Shown piece by piece: positions 63,421-64,000 of a stretch of DNA of 64,000 nt. Below the pieces are notes generated by a model. The model did not search any database. It was not told the DNA's origin and saw only the letters and a list, made by a program, of their open reading frames with translations. This DNA comes from Myxococcaceae bacterium. Its GTDB lineage: Bacteria > Myxococcota > Myxococcia > Myxococcales > Myxococcaceae. Positions within the stretch are counted from its first letter, which is position 1. Each line of letters opens with the position of its first letter. The position numbers were made by a program, and so were the translations under genes. The stretch spans positions 1 through 64,000 of the forward strand of contig SECN01000053.1 of NCBI GenBank assembly GCA_004173515.1, given 5' to 3'.

Positions 63421-63478
63421 GGGGGAGGCTGGCGCGGTCCCGGTGGAGGCCCTGACGCTTGTGGCCTAGCGTGAGGGG

Positions 63479-64000
63479 ATGCGCCCCGCCCGAATCCTTC
63501 CGGCCCTCCTCGTGTCCGTCGTCCTCACGGCCTGCGCCGCCCCGCAGGTGCGCCCGCAGGGGAGCATCCGCAAGGTGGTGGTGGTGGCGGGCTCGCGCGT
63601 GGACGTGCTGCCGACCGGGTCGTTCCGCCAGGACATGATTGGTGAGAGCAACCCGCGCACCGTCATCGCGCGTCAGACCGAGGCGGTGCTCGCCTCGCGC
63701 GGCTTCGAGGTGGTGGCCACGCGCCAGTCCCAGGCTCCGGTGCCGCTCACCGACGAGGTGTCGTCCTTCATCCAGCAGAACAAGGCCGAGGCCGGCGTGG
63801 TGGTCATCCTGGACTGGCTGGACACGTCGGGCGCGGCGGTGCTGGGCCGGGTGGACGTGGTGCTGCGCCTGGGCGTGGTGGACCCCTCCGGGCAGGTGCT
63901 GTGGACGGACACCTTCCGCTCCCAGCCGGTCGTCAGCATGTATCAGGCGCAGGGGGACTGGAACTCGTTCCTGCGCCGCGCCGTCAACGACGCGGTGCAG
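63479..64000 (+). CDS. Lipoprotein, N-terminal part (runs off the window)
   Basis: The first 174 residues of a lipoprotein. The signal peptide MRPARILPALLVSVVLTAC ends in a good lipobox (LTAC, Cys19). The mature part has alternating strands and helices (IRKVVVVAGSRVDVLPTGSF, AGVVVILDWLDTSGAAVLGR, VDVVLRLGVVDPSGQVLW), a pattern common in small envelope lipoproteins of the DUF4136/CsgG-like kind, but I cannot place it firmly. GAGGGG directly precedes the ATG. It is separate from imuAB by 58 bases. Confidence 0.75.
   Translation, partial: MRPARILPALLVSVVLTACAAPQVRPQGSIRKVVVVAGSRVDVLPTGSFRQDMIGESNPRTVIARQTEAVLASRGFEVVATRQSQAPVPLTDEVSSFIQQNKAEAGVVVILDWLDTSGAAVLGRVDVVLRLGVVDPSGQVLWTDTFRSQPVVSMYQAQGDWNSFLRRAVNDAVQ

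Overview
The window is GC-rich, densely coded myxobacterial DNA, most likely from the genus Corallococcus. The evidence is the gene content: a pfk-pkn4 pair, a LonD/BsgA-like Lon, many secreted lipoproteins with carboxypeptidase-regulatory folds, FHA-linked signalling proteins, sigma-54 activators, and a lipodipeptide cluster that matches what I recall of the corallorazine (crz) cluster of Corallococcus coralloides. I see no tRNA, rRNA, CRISPR array, insertion sequence or phage.

Layout. 1-9.2 kb: the end of a dCMP deaminase, a degenerate histidine kinase with an NtrC-type regulator, a tandem Get3/ArsA ATPase, two small envelope genes, and accA-hisC-cmk. 9.2-16.7 kb: a lytic transglycosylase, a small Cys-rich protein, a DciA-like gene coupled to a secreted CAP protein, and a large lipoprotein. 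16.8-25.4 kb: an FHA-GGDEF diguanylate cyclase, an epimerase-acyltransferase pair, mutL, a DGPF-domain protein, a beta-barrel and a frame-broken TPR gene. 25.4-34.3 kb: a six-gene minus-strand operon running pfk, pkn4, a TPR membrane protein, an FHA-GAF-sigma54 activator and two lipoproteins. 35.1-51.4 kb: the NRPS cluster on the minus strand, read as NRPS1, NRPS2, acyl-AMP ligase, two acyl-CoA dehydrogenases, ACP, P450 and flavin reductase. 51.4-64 kb: a secreted protein, a trypsin-like protease with an FHA membrane partner, an aldo/keto reductase, a second P450, lonD, a VWA lipoprotein, imuA-imuB and a partial lipoprotein.

How the cluster works. The acyl-AMP ligase should load a fatty acid on the ACP, where the two dehydrogenases and the P450 may desaturate and oxidise it. 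NRPS1 module 1 (specificity code DVWHMSLIDK) should activate Ser and acylate it. Module 2 (code DILQLGMVWK) should activate Gly, and an N-methyltransferase domain sits inside its adenylation domain. A reductase on NRPS2 should release an aldehyde. The module-2 adenylation domain is divided between the two proteins: the core and methyltransferase are on NRPS1, and the C-terminal lid with the A10 lysine is on NRPS2. This is the standout feature of the window.

A caution about the sequence. Four otherwise conserved genes (TPR gene near 24.73 kb, pfk near 33.42 kb, lonD near 57.36 kb, VWA lipoprotein near 59.57 kb) each look as if an internal piece was lost with a change of frame. In lonD the lost piece would carry the catalytic serine. 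Shared assembly or sequencing dropout is the simplest explanation, but the sequence alone cannot settle it.
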